From contig NC_083597.1 in the NCBI RefSeq assembly GCF_020882245.1, positions 51,686,152 to 51,750,151 on the forward strand: 64,000 nt of DNA. The letters run 5' to 3'. Source of the stretch: Rhopalosiphum padi (taxonomy: Eukaryota > Arthropoda > Insecta > Hemiptera > Aphididae). This document shows, in pieces, positions 1-12,568 of this stretch. The position numbers and the translations under genes are program-made. Positions within the stretch are counted from its first letter, which is position 1. Every line of letters starts with the position of its first letter. Under the pieces are notes generated by a model. That model saw only the letters and a list, made by a program, of their open reading frames with translations, was not told the origin of the DNA and did not search any database.

Positions 1-82
1 TAAATAATTTAAAATATAAAAAAATGTAAAATTTATGAATAATTCCTATTATAATTTATAATATATTACACTTACACTACAG

Positions 83-154
83 GTTGAAATAGCTACAGAT
101 GCGGAAATTTTTAATATTATTAATCCACATGACCGCTTTCCTATAAACATCTAG
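83..154 (+). CDS. possible last coding exon of an unidentified gene (partial)
   Basis: A good splice acceptor (TTACACTACAG, ending at 82) is followed by an open frame of 23 codons and a TAG stop at 152-154. The peptide starts VEIATDAEIF and ends NPHDRFPINI, which reads like ordinary protein, not AT-rich noise. The rest of the gene would lie left of the window. No polyadenylation signal is obvious before the transposon begins at 340. I do not recognise the protein. The phase at the acceptor cannot be checked without the upstream exon, so this is tentative. Confidence 0.35.
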   Translation, partial: VEIATDAEIFNIINPHDRFPINI

Positions 155-339
155 AAAAGAATATGTTTTCAAAGTTTATATCTTTATTTTTTCCTTGGTT
201 CATATTGTGCTAATTAATAATTAATATTTCGAGTGCGTAAATTAATATTTTGTGTATAATATTTAGACATTTTTTTAGTGCACATTCGGAGTAACTGTCC
301 TGATATTCGTGGTAATATTCGGAGCAATACTATATTGGC
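155..339. other. short AT-rich spacer ending in a target-site duplication
   Basis: No reading frame or RNA gene is seen. The last nine bases, 331-339 (TATATTGGC), recur at 15931-15939 and are read as the target-site duplication of the giant element that starts at 340. Confidence 0.6.
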
Positions 340-387
340 GGTGAACGGTCACATAGATCCCTCGACAGCTAGATCCCGGTGACTAAC

Positions 388-457
388 TGACGCAAGAGGA
401 TTCAATTGACGCGAGATTAAAATGACGCATGAGGATCTAATTGACGGGGGATTATAA
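388..457 (+). repeat. left-end array of 19/16-bp motif in the giant element
   Basis: Four head-to-tail units begin TGACG at 388, 407, 423 and 442, alternating 19 and 16 bp (for example TGACGCATGAGGATCTAAT). Just outside, at 355-381, two copies of the same motif lie in reverse orientation (TAGATCC...CGAC) and form the inverted terminus. Copies 2 and 3 of the element lack the 16-bp unit TGACGCGAGATTAAAA. Such terminal arrays often bind a transposase; that role is inference. Confidence 0.65.
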
Positions 458-1886
458 TAATCATAAGGATTTTACAAATTAAATGTGATTAGTATTATTA
501 ATTTTTAATCATCAATGTATTTAAATGCTTTTACGTTATTATATGGTAGTAACACTAGTATAACACAAGTTACTAGCATAATCCATATAATTTTTGTTAA
601 ATAGACAATTAAAAAATATTTTCTATTTTACCCTAATGTTTTAATAATACACGCATAAATTATTTCATAAATAAAGATTTCATAATGTTAGGTTTCGTTT
701 ACACATCTAATAAAAAATTAAAATGTAGTAACTGAAGTTACTGAACATTTCACTTCTCAGTTAAAATAGCCATAACTCATTATGTCTGGTCACCATCTTA
801 TGTTTTTTTTATATAATTCAGAATATAGTACCTATATAACTTAGTACAACTATATAACTATAGCTACTATTATATTATTATTATTGCTTAAAAGTCTTAA
901 CTCAATTCATATTCTCACTCCCAGTCTCAGAGGTTAGTCATAAGTACAGTGGAGCCGATCTATATTTCATGTTATGGTAAAAAAATGCTGGTTTTAGACC
1001 CACCTACTAAAAAAATTTTTAGTTAGTTACGTTCGAATGGTACTATATTTATTTCTAACTATATACATACAAGATACTGCATAACAAACTATTTTTGATT
1101 ATCACCCACCCACCCATAAATATTTCTGGGGAATTTTGCCCGTGTTCGGCGCTACTGTTAGTACATATACCAAATTTGAATATTGAAAAACTGTATATTT
1201 TAACGAAAAATAACGATTATATTATAGATATAATTATCTATTTTGATTTAAGTTATTACAAAAATATTATTTAAAGACACCAATTCGCGTATTATTATTT
1301 AACACTATAACAGTGAATAGTATTCAAAATATTATGTAGATTAGTTTTAAGCTGTTTATGCCATAAACTTATTAACACCTGCAATGGTGGCTCATCAGGG
1401 GTCTTTGAGACGGCGGACTCAGCATAAAAAAAAAGTAGTAAAGCAATAAAAAATTTTAAAGAAAATTGTAGTACCTATAATTTAATATTTTTGTCTATTT
1501 GGGAAATAATTATGATGGTCTTCGATATTAATATTGATTATTGATAATATTATAATATTTTTACATTAATAATGAGAAGACGGATGTCATTCAATAATAA
1601 TACGGGCAAAAAATATCGATAACAACAAGTCAACAACTAATTACAAATTTATGCGATGCCAATGGCAGAAACTTTGAATGAGTCTAGTCATCTCAATATC
1701 CTGAACAACATTTATACAATCTACCCCACCCTCCGCCTTGTCATGCATATAAAATTTGTATAAGTACACAATTGAGTCTCTCGAACGGCAGACTCCCGAA
1801 TAAATTTAAATGTCTGGCTAATAATAATATTACAACATAATAATACAGTACATAATCTATGTATATGGATCTATCATATTAATCTA

Positions 1887-2150
1887 TCATCTATGGTAAT
1901 CATCAATTTTTGCTATTCGTCGGAGACGATTGACGGTTGTAATAATTTTAACGGAGAAAAAAATAGACGTACAAATCGTTAAACCGTACTTTAACATAAT
2001 ATATAATATTTTACACGCATATGCCGTTCTGTTCAGCTTATTTTTATGAAATATCTCAATATCTTCAATTCGAAATGTGGTACAAAGACGGACGAGGAAA
2101 GGTGTTCCTGGGTCGGCGATGTGGTTACTGAACGTGTGGAAATATGACAC
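1887..2150 (-). pseudogene. unit U1 of the giant element: 87-aa frame of unknown function
   Basis: This is the longest intact frame of the internal unit family, and it recurs at 39062-39325 and 58255-58515 in the other copies (the last lacks one codon). The C-terminal part contains VKIITTVNRLRR and ends before a stop. Diverged versions of this tail, with the stop at or next to the same place, occur in units U2-U4 of the same element. I do not recognise the family. The start is uncertain, because the frame may be an internal or last exon and not begin at its ATG. Related units are broken by frameshifts, so a decayed, transposon-borne gene is the likeliest reading. Confidence 0.4.
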
Positions 2151-3353
2151 AACTGAGTTTCACAAAAAAAATCAATATTTACGTGAGTTTGATTTTCTAT
2201 ACTTTTGGAGCTTTAATTTACTTTTTTAGACATAAAATAAATACATACTTATTGCACCGGACAATCTGCTACACGACGGGTGACGTATACGTATGCATAT
2301 TTTATTACCGAACGCGCGATACATAAAATACGTGAGACCAAAAATACATAATCGTCATATTAGTATATTAACAGACCCATTTTATATAATAATTTATATT
2401 TATATTAATTGTATAAATAGCATTTTTCATTTTTAACTGGCTGAGTACTTGACTAATTTAAGTTTTTTTATCCCTAACAAAAATAAAAAGATTTCTGAAA
2501 AGACGCATTAATATATTTTTTTATAATTGTCTAAATTTTGAATTTTGATGACATTATTAGATATTCATTTCATACTTCTGTGATAACTATTTCTGCTCAA
2601 CCGATTTTTGTTTTTTTGTAGTAATTTAAAAACGAACTACTATAGTTATTTGATAATCTTAACAAATGTTAATGTTTACATTTCTTATAAATATTATAAT
2701 TTTCAAAATATTTTGACTATACACTTATAAGATAAAATAACAATAGCATACTACCATAAATAGATGCATTTATTATATATATATTAATATCGCAAATTAT
2801 CTGAGCATATTAACATTAGAACCTATTGATTATTTTAAAATCAGTAAAAAATAGTATAAGTAGGTATGTATTATTCCTAAACAGGACGGCACCGAAACGG
2901 AAATGATATAGTCACATGTGTATATATTAACGAGTCGAATGTGAATAACTGCTTGTATTTAGAAATTGATTTTATTGGTTTTGTAAGTCGTTCTTTATTA
3001 TACGTAGATCATAATCTATTAACTATTTAGTATGTAATATCAGTTTAATGATTAAACTTTTAAATATTTTTAAAATTATTAATCATTTAGTTCAGCCAAC
3101 CCGTAAACTGCTGTATAGCTACTTATAGTAGGTGACTACAATACTACATGTAGACTAGGTTAAGTATGCCACTCTAACGAATTTGTACAATTTGAATTCA
3201 ATTTTCAATGTATAATGCATTAATGCATTGTGTACACTGTACAATGTAAAATAATGCTGGTCGAAGATGGTCTTATTTGTGAGAAATTTTACCAAACAAC
3301 TATTGAAATAATAAAATTATAATTTAAAAAAAAATTCAGGATATACAATTATT

Positions 3354-3860
3354 ATGGTTTTACGTATGAAATTAATTATACCAAAAGTTTCGTATGCAAG
3401 ACAGCTGAAATATAAAAATAAATCCTATAATATCACAAAGAGTTCCATAAAAAAAACATATGATCTATCATATTATTATAATATTTATCATACATGGCAA
3501 ACGACAATCGTCGTCATTTGTAGGAGACGATTAACCATTCTAATAATTTTATTGAACAGTCGTCAAACAACAACCTTCAGTACATGACAAGTGCTCTCAT
3601 TTTCATAAAAAATTTCAATAATTCCATTCCGATTCGTAAAGAAGACGAATGAAGAAATATAAAATTAGAATATAAAATTTTCATTTTTGTCTGGTCCGCA
3701 AACTGTTTTTAATTTATGAATATGGCATGAGAGTTCTAAAAAGTTAAAGTTAAAAAATAGCCAAGAATAAAATAAATTCGTCAAACATACCTTGCATCCT
3801 GGACGTAGCAATGAATGTATATTGATTTTAAAATTACTTAGTTTTTTTTTCTATTTGTTA
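3354..3860 (-). pseudogene. unit U2 of the giant element: decayed paralogous genelet
   Basis: Read on the minus strand, 3556-3488 gives a 22-residue tail with NKIIRMVNRL and a stop, matching U1 and U3. Further upstream on that strand (about 3660-3830) is the second conserved peptide of the family, LSCHIHKLKTVCGPDK, followed by frameshifts. Nearly the same stretch occurs at 37380-37730 in copy 2. The frames are interrupted, so this is annotated as a relic. Function unknown. Confidence 0.4.
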
Positions 3861-5104
3861 TGAATTCTTATAGCAAATATGATATATTTAGTACTTTGGG
3901 TGGTTAATAGTAAAATAAAATAAAAATTTCAGATCTTGTCATAATATCGGAAATACTGGAATCATTACGCTATATACTTGTATAATTTCGACAAAATTAA
4001 TTAATTTACTAAGTTTTAATTCAAAAATGCTAATCATAGAATGTTGAAAATTTTACCAAATGTCTACATTATGATTTCCTATACATTGTATAATTATAAA
4101 AACATTTTAACAATTTTAAATAATTAAATTTTTTTTTTTTTAAGCCGATAAAAATTATTGATAGTAAATATGATTTGAAATTTAATACAGTGTTCCTCAT
4201 CAGTCACTAAATTACTACAATAAAAAATGTATAGTCACGATATTATATTTTTATAAACGTTTAAAATAAAAATTTTGACAAATTTTGTCTAAATCTATAC
4301 AATTTTTAAATTATTTTTTCATCAGATATTTATATACTATTGTCTTTTTATATACAAATTTAATATAGAAATTCTCATTAGTTTTTTTTAAACATAACAA
4401 ATATCAAAGGTTTACTGGAAAGTCACATTATTTTTTACGACTGAAGTACAATATTTTATAACTTATTGAGTAATAATTTTTCATCCCAAAACAAAACTAT
4501 TTCTTGTAAAACGATTTTTATATTGTGTTATAGACTATAATACTATACATAGTTTAAAAACAAATAATCTTATACATTGATAACTTAAAGTCTTAACTAA
4601 TTTTTTATTAGAGTATTTCTTATTTATGTTATTATTTTAAAAATATTTTCAAACTATATATATATAAACAAGTTTGAAGTTCAATATTATATAATTTATA
4701 TATAAATTAATAAAATATGCGTCTACATCGATTACATCATCCGGGTAGCGGATTTTTCATAAAAATGAATATATTTTATTTTAATATAAAAACAAATGAT
4801 TTTATTTTATTAAAGTAAATTGATTACCTAATGCATTGACTAGTGACTAGGTACTATTTGTTACAAGAAATCACAATAAACGAATTGTATGAATTTTTTT
4901 CTATTATGATAGGTGTCTACAGACAGAGGTAATTGCATCTAATGTAATAGATAAGTAAGATTAAATTAAAACACTGCGCGTGATTAGAATCAAAATAATG
5001 CAGAAAGAATAACTTAGAAACATAACGATATTAATCATAATTCTTTTTTTTAAATAATAAAAATATAATTATTTTATATCTATAAAGATTTGGTCTAGTT
5101 TATA

Positions 5105-5900
5105 TATATCAATTGTACGTATGACAAACAGCTAAAATATAATAATAAATCCTATAAAATCACACAGAGTTCTATAAAAAAAACATTATTATAATATTTT
5201 TCATCCATGGCAAACGACAATCGTTGTCATTTGTAGGAGACGATTAACAATTCTAATAATTTTATTGAACAGTCGTCAAACAACAGCCTTCAGTACATGA
5301 CAAGTGCTCTCATTTTCATAAAAAATTTCAATGATTTTATTCCGAAATGTAAAGAAGACAAATGAAGAAATAAACTAGCTGTTTCTTCGGTGGCTGTGCA
5401 CGTTTGAACATTAATATGGCACAGCTTGATTTCGCCGAAAAGCGTCGAAGGATACTTACGTAGGTTAATTTTCCTATAATTTTGTGGTAGTAATAAATTT
5501 AATTTTTATACTTTAAATAAATATTTATTGACTTGTACAAGCTGCCACCCCGCTTACTTATACCTATATTTTATTTTCGATCGTCCATTCCAATGAAGTG
5601 ATGGTCAGCAACCGGCGGGTTATTGTGTATACGACCAGTTTTAAATTCTAAAACACTGAAATTGTTTTTTATTTATATTTTATTATTTTAAAGTTCTAGA
5701 CAATATTTTTTTCCATAGTAAATAATTTAAAAATATAAACTTTTCATTTTTATCTGGTCTGTAAACTGTTTTTAATTTGTGAATGTGGCTTGAGAGTTCA
5801 AAAAGTTTACCGATTATGCATTAATGATGAAATTCCCAAGAATAAAATAAAGTCGTTATAAGTACACCTTAGAATTTAGATCCTGAATATGTAGCGAAAA
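5105..5900 (-). pseudogene. unit U3 of the giant element: decayed paralogous genelet
   Basis: The tail peptide at 5269-5201 (minus strand) reads NKIIRIVNRL, then LQMTTIVVCHG and a stop. In its own frame a stop codon lies just upstream, so it is either a separate exon or frameshifted relative to U1. At about 5750-5820 on the same strand the second family peptide reads LSSHIHKLKT. A strongly conserved, less AT-rich block at 5380-5470 (CGGTGGCTGTGCACGTTTGA) is shared with unit U4. Copy 2 equivalent: about 33950-34640. Confidence 0.4.
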
Positions 5901-6129
5901 ATATAAAATTTATTTTACAATTATGTAGTTTATTTTCTGTCTGCCATGAATTCTTGTAGCAAATATGATCTATTTGGTACTTTGGTTGGTAAATAGTAAA
6001 ATAAAATAAAAAAATTCAGATCTCGCCATAATATCGGGAAAACAAAAAAGCTGAAAATATTACCATATTTATATAGTTTTAATTTTTGTTGATAAATTTT
6101 GCCAAAAATCTATTGAAATAATAAAATTA

Positions 6130-6860
6130 TAATTAAAAAAAAAATGCAGGATATACAATTATTATGGTTTTACGTATGAAATTAATTAAATACCAAATGT
6201 TTCGTATGCAAGACGGCTGAGATATAGAAATAAATTCTATAATGTCACATAGAGTTCTATAAAAAAAAAACATATGATCTATCACATTATTACAATATTT
6301 ACCATCCGTGGCAATCGACAATCGTCGTCATTCGTATAAGGCTGTTAATAATTCTAATAGTTTTATTGAACAGTCTTTAAACAACAGCCTTTAGTGTATG
6401 ACAAGTGCTTTCATTTTTACAGAGTATTTAAATAATTTCATTCTAATGCGCAAAGAAGACGAATGAAAAAATAAGAGCTAGCTGTTTCTTCGGTGGCTGT
6501 GCACGTTTGAACTGTAAATGTGGTACAGCTCGATTTCGCCGAACAGCGTCGAAGAATATTTACGTAAGTTCATTTTCCCATAATTATGGAATATTAAATT
6601 TATCTTTTATACTTTTATCTTTTAATTTTTATACTTAATTTAAAGTTCTAAACAATATTTTTTTGCATAGTAAATAATTTAAGTATATTAAATTTTTAAT
6701 CTTTTCTTGCCCGCAAACAGTTTTTAGTTTGTGAATGTGGCCCGAGAGTCCAAAAACGTTGACCACTGGTCCAGTGTATAAAATAGCCAAGAATAAAATT
6801 AAGTCATCAAGTATACCTTGGATCCTGGACATAGCAATGAATGTATATTTATTTGACAAT
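6130..6860 (-). pseudogene. unit U4 of the giant element: paralogous genelet with two readable blocks
   Basis: On the minus strand, 6859-6635 is an open frame that includes AMSRIQGILDD and LSGHIHKLKTVCGQEK. This frame recurs intact at 61831-61607 in copy 3 and on the plus strand near 32997-33207 in copy 2. Downstream, 6370-6302 encodes the family tail (IRIINSLIRM, then VDCHGW) with the stop one codon later than in U3. The two blocks have the same order in U2 and U3, consistent with two exons of one ancestral gene. No known domain was recognised. Confidence 0.4.
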
Positions 6861-8589
6861 TATGTAGTTTCTTTTCTATCATAAATTATTGTAGCAAATA
6901 TGATCTATTTAGTACTTTGCAGGGTGGTTAATAGTAAAATAAAATAAAAAATTTCGAATCTTGTCATAATAACGAAAACAAAAAAACAAATGTATTATTA
7001 GTTATTACGCTATATACTTGTATAATATCGACAAAATTAATTTATTAATTTAATTTTAATTAAAAAATGCTAATTATAGAATTTTGAAAAATTTACCAAT
7101 TATCTACATTATGATTTCTCTATAGTTAAATTGTATAATTTTAAAAGCATTTTCACTATTTAAAACAATTATTAAGTCAAAAAAAATTATAAATATGCAA
7201 ATATGATTTAAAATTTAATATAGGCTTCTTCATCAATCGTTCACTAATTTACTGTTATAAAAAATGTATAGTCACGGTATATTTTATAAATGTTTAAAAT
7301 TAAAATTTTGATTGTATTCGGCTAAATCTATAAAATGTACAAATTAATTTTTTCGTTAGATATTCATATAAATATTTTCTTTTTATAACTACAATTTAAA
7401 AATATTATATTGGAATTCTCATTAGTTTTTTTTAAATTAAAACAAAAATAATATGTTTACTGGAAAGTCACATTATTTTTTATGACTATTTGAAGTTCAG
7501 TACTATACCTATAACTTATTAAATGTTTATTATACACCCACCCTAAAAATAAATATTTTTTCTCAAATATTTTTTATATTTTGTTATAGTTCAATAACGA
7601 ATAATCTTAGATACTTAAAACTTTAATTAAATTCTTATGAGAGTATTTCTTACAAATAGTATTTTTTCAAAATATTTTGAAATTATGTATATTTACGATA
7701 TTATATATTTTGTTATTATTTAAAACATTATTTGTAGGGACATAAAAGTTTTTTGTACATGTTATACTATACGTACACAATGGCATTGTTGACATACGTA
7801 GATTAATCTTAAGATATTATTTATTCAAATTATTTTACGAAAGGGTTGTACCTATTAACTCAAAAGTATATAACAAGAATATAATACGGTATAAATTATA
7901 TTTATTATTTATACAATATTATAATAATAACTATAATAAATGCAATGTTTTCGGAAAAAATGTAGCTTGTCAAACTTTACACAAAAATAATGCTAATACT
8001 TAGCAATATCAATCAACATAATATAATATTATAAGTCATAATATATCAAAATTATACTTATTAATGAAGGTTGACTGACTGTCTTTTTCAAATTACTTTT
8101 ATTACAGTAATAAACTTAATCACTAATGTATAAAGCAACACTGTAATAATTACTTCTTTATCTTTAATTTAATGTAATTTTTGATTATTTTGTAAAATGG
8201 TACTGAAAATTGAATTCCTCAATGCATTGACTAGATACTATTTGGGTCATGAAACCATAATAAAGGACATGTATGAATTTGTTTCTATTATGATAGGTGT
8301 CTTCAGATATATATATATATATATGTAAGTTTACATGTAAGAATATGTAAGATTAAGTTAAAGCACTGCGTGATTAAAACCAAAAAAATGCAGAAATAAT
8401 AACTCAGAAACATAACGATATTAATCATAATTCTTTTATTTTTAAATACATATAAAAAAATAATTATTTTTGTTTAGTTCACTATTTTTATAGATTAAAT
8501 TAAATAATTTGTAATCATCTTCATTAGAATAAAATATTAATACTTTGCAATATCTATAAAGATTTGGTCTACAGTTTATATGTTTCAAT

Positions 8590-9250
8590 TTTACGTTAAT
8601 ATGTCAAACAGCTAAAATAGAAAAATATCTGTGGCATACGACAATCGACGACATTCGTCGAAGACGATTAACAATTCTATAATAGTCTTAATGAACAGTC
8701 GTTAAACAACAGTCTTCAGTACATGACTAATATTCTCCTTTTCATTTTGTGCTGTTTATTTTCATAAAATATCTTTATACTCCCATTTAGAATCATGATG
8801 AAGATTGTATGAAAAAAATTTTGAGTTTCTTCGACGGCGGTGCACCACTCCGTAAACACTGTAGATTGGTACAACTCGGTTTCCCGGGAAGAGTCGACGC
8901 TTAAGTAAGTTTTTTATTATTCTTTTTTGGGATTAAAATTATTTTTTAAACTTAAAATAAAATATATTTATTTATATGAACAATCCACTACCCGGATATA
9001 ATCGACGTAAATACATATTTTATTCTACTGGGTCCAATTAAAAAGTAGTACACAATGTCTGCTTATTTTACCCATTAGGTATATAGCAGACAAAAATGGT
9101 GAGAGATAACAACGATGTATTCGTATTATTCGCGATTATATTATATTAAAATAGTACTAGAATAGTACGCCTTAGATCCTGAACGTGGGCGTAGCGAAAA
9201 ATGTATAATGATTTTACAATTATGTAGATTTTTTTTTGATTGTCATGAAT
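8590..9250 (-). pseudogene. unit U5 of the giant element: most diverged genelet
   Basis: On the minus strand, 8678-8628 encodes RIVNRLRRMSSIVVCHR, the family tail peptide. In copy 1 a deletion removes the stop that copy 2 still has (about 31151). The upstream block at about 8830-8890 corresponds to the LYQSTV...EWCTAVEET reading seen best in copy 2 near 30900-30960. The HIHKLKT block is absent. Decayed and of unknown function. Confidence 0.35.
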
Positions 9251-9941
9251 TCTTGTAGCAAATATGAATCAATTTGGTACTTTGGGTGATAAATAGTAAA
9301 ATAAAAAAAAAATTTCAGGTCTTGCCATAATATCGGAAAAACAAAAAAACTGAAATAATTACGCTATATCCTTGTATAATGTCAACCCGGAGGACGATTG
9401 ACAGTATTATTAAGAAGCTCATCTGAATAACAAAAATTAATATCACAAGGCTGTGTTTGTTTAATACTATAATTTTTTGAACAGTAGTACAGTATATTAG
9501 AAATATTTACTTAAATTATATTTAATTTTTATGGTTTTTTTTTCAGATCATATACTGTACTACGGTTTTAGGTGTTCTTTTTATTTTAATAATACGTTGA
9601 TAAATTAGCAATTTTTTCAATTTTTTTTTCTTATCACAAAGCTAGTTCGTCTTTGTGTATGTTTAAATTTATATTTTTTATACTTATTGTGCTGTTTAAC
9701 TTTCTTATAAAAAAGAGTGAGGAATTAAAAAGGTGGCCACCGAACAGAAAGTTAAACTGCTGCAATATACTATAATCTTTTTAGTTCTTGTTTACATTTT
9801 TAACTCATAAATTATGAATATAAAATTTCAAATTAATTGAAATTCAAAAATAAAAGAACACCAACCTAGATTTCTTAAACGATAAAATTTTACTATAAGT
9901 TTAAATGACATGTAATAAGCACATTAGTTAAAGTTTTATAG

Positions 9942-10076
9942 GGACCGAACATTTGGCTGGATCATGGACTACACACCGACGGAGAATTTGTCATTGAGCT
10001 GAAGGAAAATGTGTTGGCACTCGGCTTCGTTTCAACCCGGAGGAAGATTGGCAGCATCATTAGACGTTCATCTTAA
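9942..10076 (+). pseudogene. founder-like exon of the satellite (44 codons plus stop)
   Basis: After an acceptor-like TTTTATAG the frame reads GPNIWLDHGLHTDGEF, continues with VIELKENVLALGFVSTRRK and ends in TAA at 10074-10076. Later monomers of the array share this peptide, but where their 5' part is present it carries TAA in place of the TGG (W) codon at 9954-9956. This copy therefore looks closest to the ancestral exon. Protein unknown. Equivalent in copy 2: about 29695-29830, minus strand. Confidence 0.35.
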
Positions 10077-12090
10077 TGTCAATTGTCGAAAGTATTTGTT
10101 TGTATTATATTATATTTTTTAGGATCGTAGTAGGTATAGTATACTTTATATAAATATATAATATTTATTAGTAAAGAAGAATTTGTCACAAAGCTGATGG
10201 AAAATGTGTCGTCACTCGGCTTCGTTTCAACCAGGAGGAAGATTAGCAGCATCAATAGACGTTCATCTTAATGTCAACTGTTGAAACGATTTGTTTGCAT
10301 TCTAATATAAGTTTAAAATACATTTAATCTGCATATTATTTGAAGTTTAATAGGAACGGAATATTTAACTGGATCATGGACGACTATCCACCGACGAAGA
10401 ATTTGTCATAGAGCTGATGGAAAATGTGTCGGCACTCGGCTGTATTTCAACACGGAGGACGTCTAGCAGCAGCAAAAAGAAATTCAACTGACGATAATCT
10501 ACTGTCGAAAGTATTTGTTTGTATTATATTATATTTTTTAGAATCGACAATCGTAGTAGGTATAGTATACTTTATATAAATATATAATATTTATTAGTAA
10601 AGAAGAATTTGTCACAAAGCTGATGGGAAATGTGTCGTCACTCGGCTTCGTTTCAACCAGGAGGAATATTAGCAGCATCAATAGACGTTCATCTTAATGT
10701 CAACTGTTGAAAGGATTTGTTTGCATTCTAATATAAGTTTAAAATACATTTAATCTGCATATTATTTGAAGTTTAATAGGAACGGAATATTTAACTGGAT
10801 CATGGACGACTATCCGCCGACGAAGAATTTGTCATAGAGCTGATGGAAAATGTGTCGGCACTCGGCTGTATTTCAACACGCAGGACGTCTGGCAGCAGCA
10901 AAAAGAAATTCAACTGACGATAATCTACTGTCGAAAGTATTTGTTTGTATTATATTATATTTTTTAGGATCGTAGTAGGTATAGTATACTTTATATAAAT
11001 ATATAATATTTATTAGTGAAGAAGAATTTGTCATTGAGCTGATGGAAAATGTGTCATCACTCGGCTTCGTTTCAACCAGGAGGAAGATTAGCAGCATCAA
11101 TAGACGTTCATCTTAATGTCAACTGTTGAAACGATTTGTTTGCATTCTAATATAAGTTTAAAATACATTTAATCTGTATATTATTTGAAGTTTAATAGGA
11201 ACGGAATATTTAACTGGATCATGGACGACTATCCACCGACGAAGTATTTGTCATAGAGCTGATGGAAAATGTGTCGGCACTCGGCTGTATTTCAACACGG
11301 AGGACGTCTAGCAGCAGCAAAAAGAAATTCAACTGACGATAATCTACTGTCGAAAGTATTTGTTGGTAATATATTATAATTTTTAGAATCGTAGTAGGTA
11401 TAGTATACTTTATATAAATATATATTATTTATTAGTGAAGAAGAATTTGTCACAAAGCTGATGGGAAATGTGTCGGCACTCGGCTTCGTTTCAACCCGGA
11501 GGAAGATTAGCAGCCTCAATAAGAAGCACATCTTAATATCAACTGTCCAAAGGATTTGTTTGTATTATATTATAATTTTTAGAATCGTAGTAGGTATACA
11601 GTATACTATATATAAATATAAAATTTATTAGTGAAGAAGAATTTGTCACAAAGCTGATGGGAAATGTGTCGGCACTCGGCTTCGTTTCAACCCGGAGGAA
11701 GATTTGCAGCATCAAAAAGAAATTCAACTGACGATAATCTACTGTCGAAACTATTTGTTTGTATTATATTATAATTTTTAAAATCGTAGTAGGTATACAG
11801 TATACTATATATAAATATAATATTTATTAGTGAAGAAGAATTTGTCACAAAGCTGATGGGAAATGTGTCGGCTGTATTTCAATACGGAGGACGTCTGGCA
11901 GCAGCAAAAAGAAATTCAACTGATGATCAACTGCCCAAAGGATTTGTTGGTAATATATTAAAATTTTTAGAATCGTAGTAGGTACAGTATACTATATATA
12001 ATTATATAATATTTATTAGTGAAGAAGAATTTATCATTGTGCTGATGGAAAATGTGTCGGCACTTCAACACGGAGGACGTCTTGCAGCAT
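9942..12090 (+). repeat. exon-bearing satellite, ~420-bp dimer of two monomer types (copy 1)
   Basis: About eleven monomers of roughly 190-230 bp alternate between type A (...GFVSTRRKISSI) and type B (...GCISTRRTSSSS). The anchor GAAGAATTTGTC occurs near 10168, 10400, 10605, 10824, 11024, 11441, 11633, 11841 and 12026. Like types repeat about every 417-437 bp. Each type A monomer keeps an acceptor-like TTTATTAG just before the frame EEFVTKLM. The open frames of 60-80 codons on the minus strand (10873-11727) are antisense shadows of this array. The last monomer is internally deleted. Confidence 0.8.
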
Positions 12091-12295
12091 TAGAATATAA
12101 GTTTAATTTAGTTTTCCCCTTACGCATTAGCGCTCATCTCTCATCCACTCATCCAACACATTGACTATCGCCGGCCGGCAACACACACATATTATACACA
12201 TTACCCGTTTTATATTATATAGAATTATTAATATCTACATATAGTTTAAGTTATTGTATATTTTTTTTTTTATTATTTGAATGCATTTATATGAT

Positions 12296-12568
12296 CAGTT
12301 GCGTATTTAGAAATTGTATGATAAGGGCAACACATATTTTGCTGCCTCCCTCCCATTAAAAAAAAAAAATTAAAATGCCTCGCATTGGTCAAACTGTTAA
12401 TACCATAGAATACCATGTTATATACTTATATAAACATTATAGTATTTTACACCTCTATGGCACACATTTGTTGTGAAAAATATTAATGATTGACGTCACT
12501 GCGCCAGTACTCATAAAGTACGAAATAAAAATTTGCTGCCCCTCTAAATCTTTAAAAATACGCCCCTG
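12296..12568. mobile_element. hAT-like MITE nested in giant element, copy 1
   Basis: A 273-bp non-coding element with ends CAGTTGCGTATTTAGAA and, reverse-complemented, CAGGGGCGTATTTTTAA. Flanking octamers TATATGAT and CATATAAT agree at six of eight positions, in keeping with an old 8-bp duplication typical of hAT elements. The same insertion sits at 27808-28078 in copy 2, so it entered before the giant element duplicated. Confidence 0.65.

Noticed and set aside
1887..9250. Idea that the internal units are aphid bicycle effector genes
   Set aside because: They lack the paired cysteine-tyrosine-cysteine motifs and a signal peptide, and they sit inside a mobile element.
10873..11727. Three 62-79 codon minus-strand frames with similar peptides
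   Set aside because: They are antisense to the satellite monomers; similarity comes from the repeat, and the plus-strand frame is the one with acceptor and stop context.
9942..12090. CRISPR-like array
   Set aside because: Monomers of about 200 bp are diverged throughout with no short constant repeat and unique spacers; the sequence is eukaryotic.
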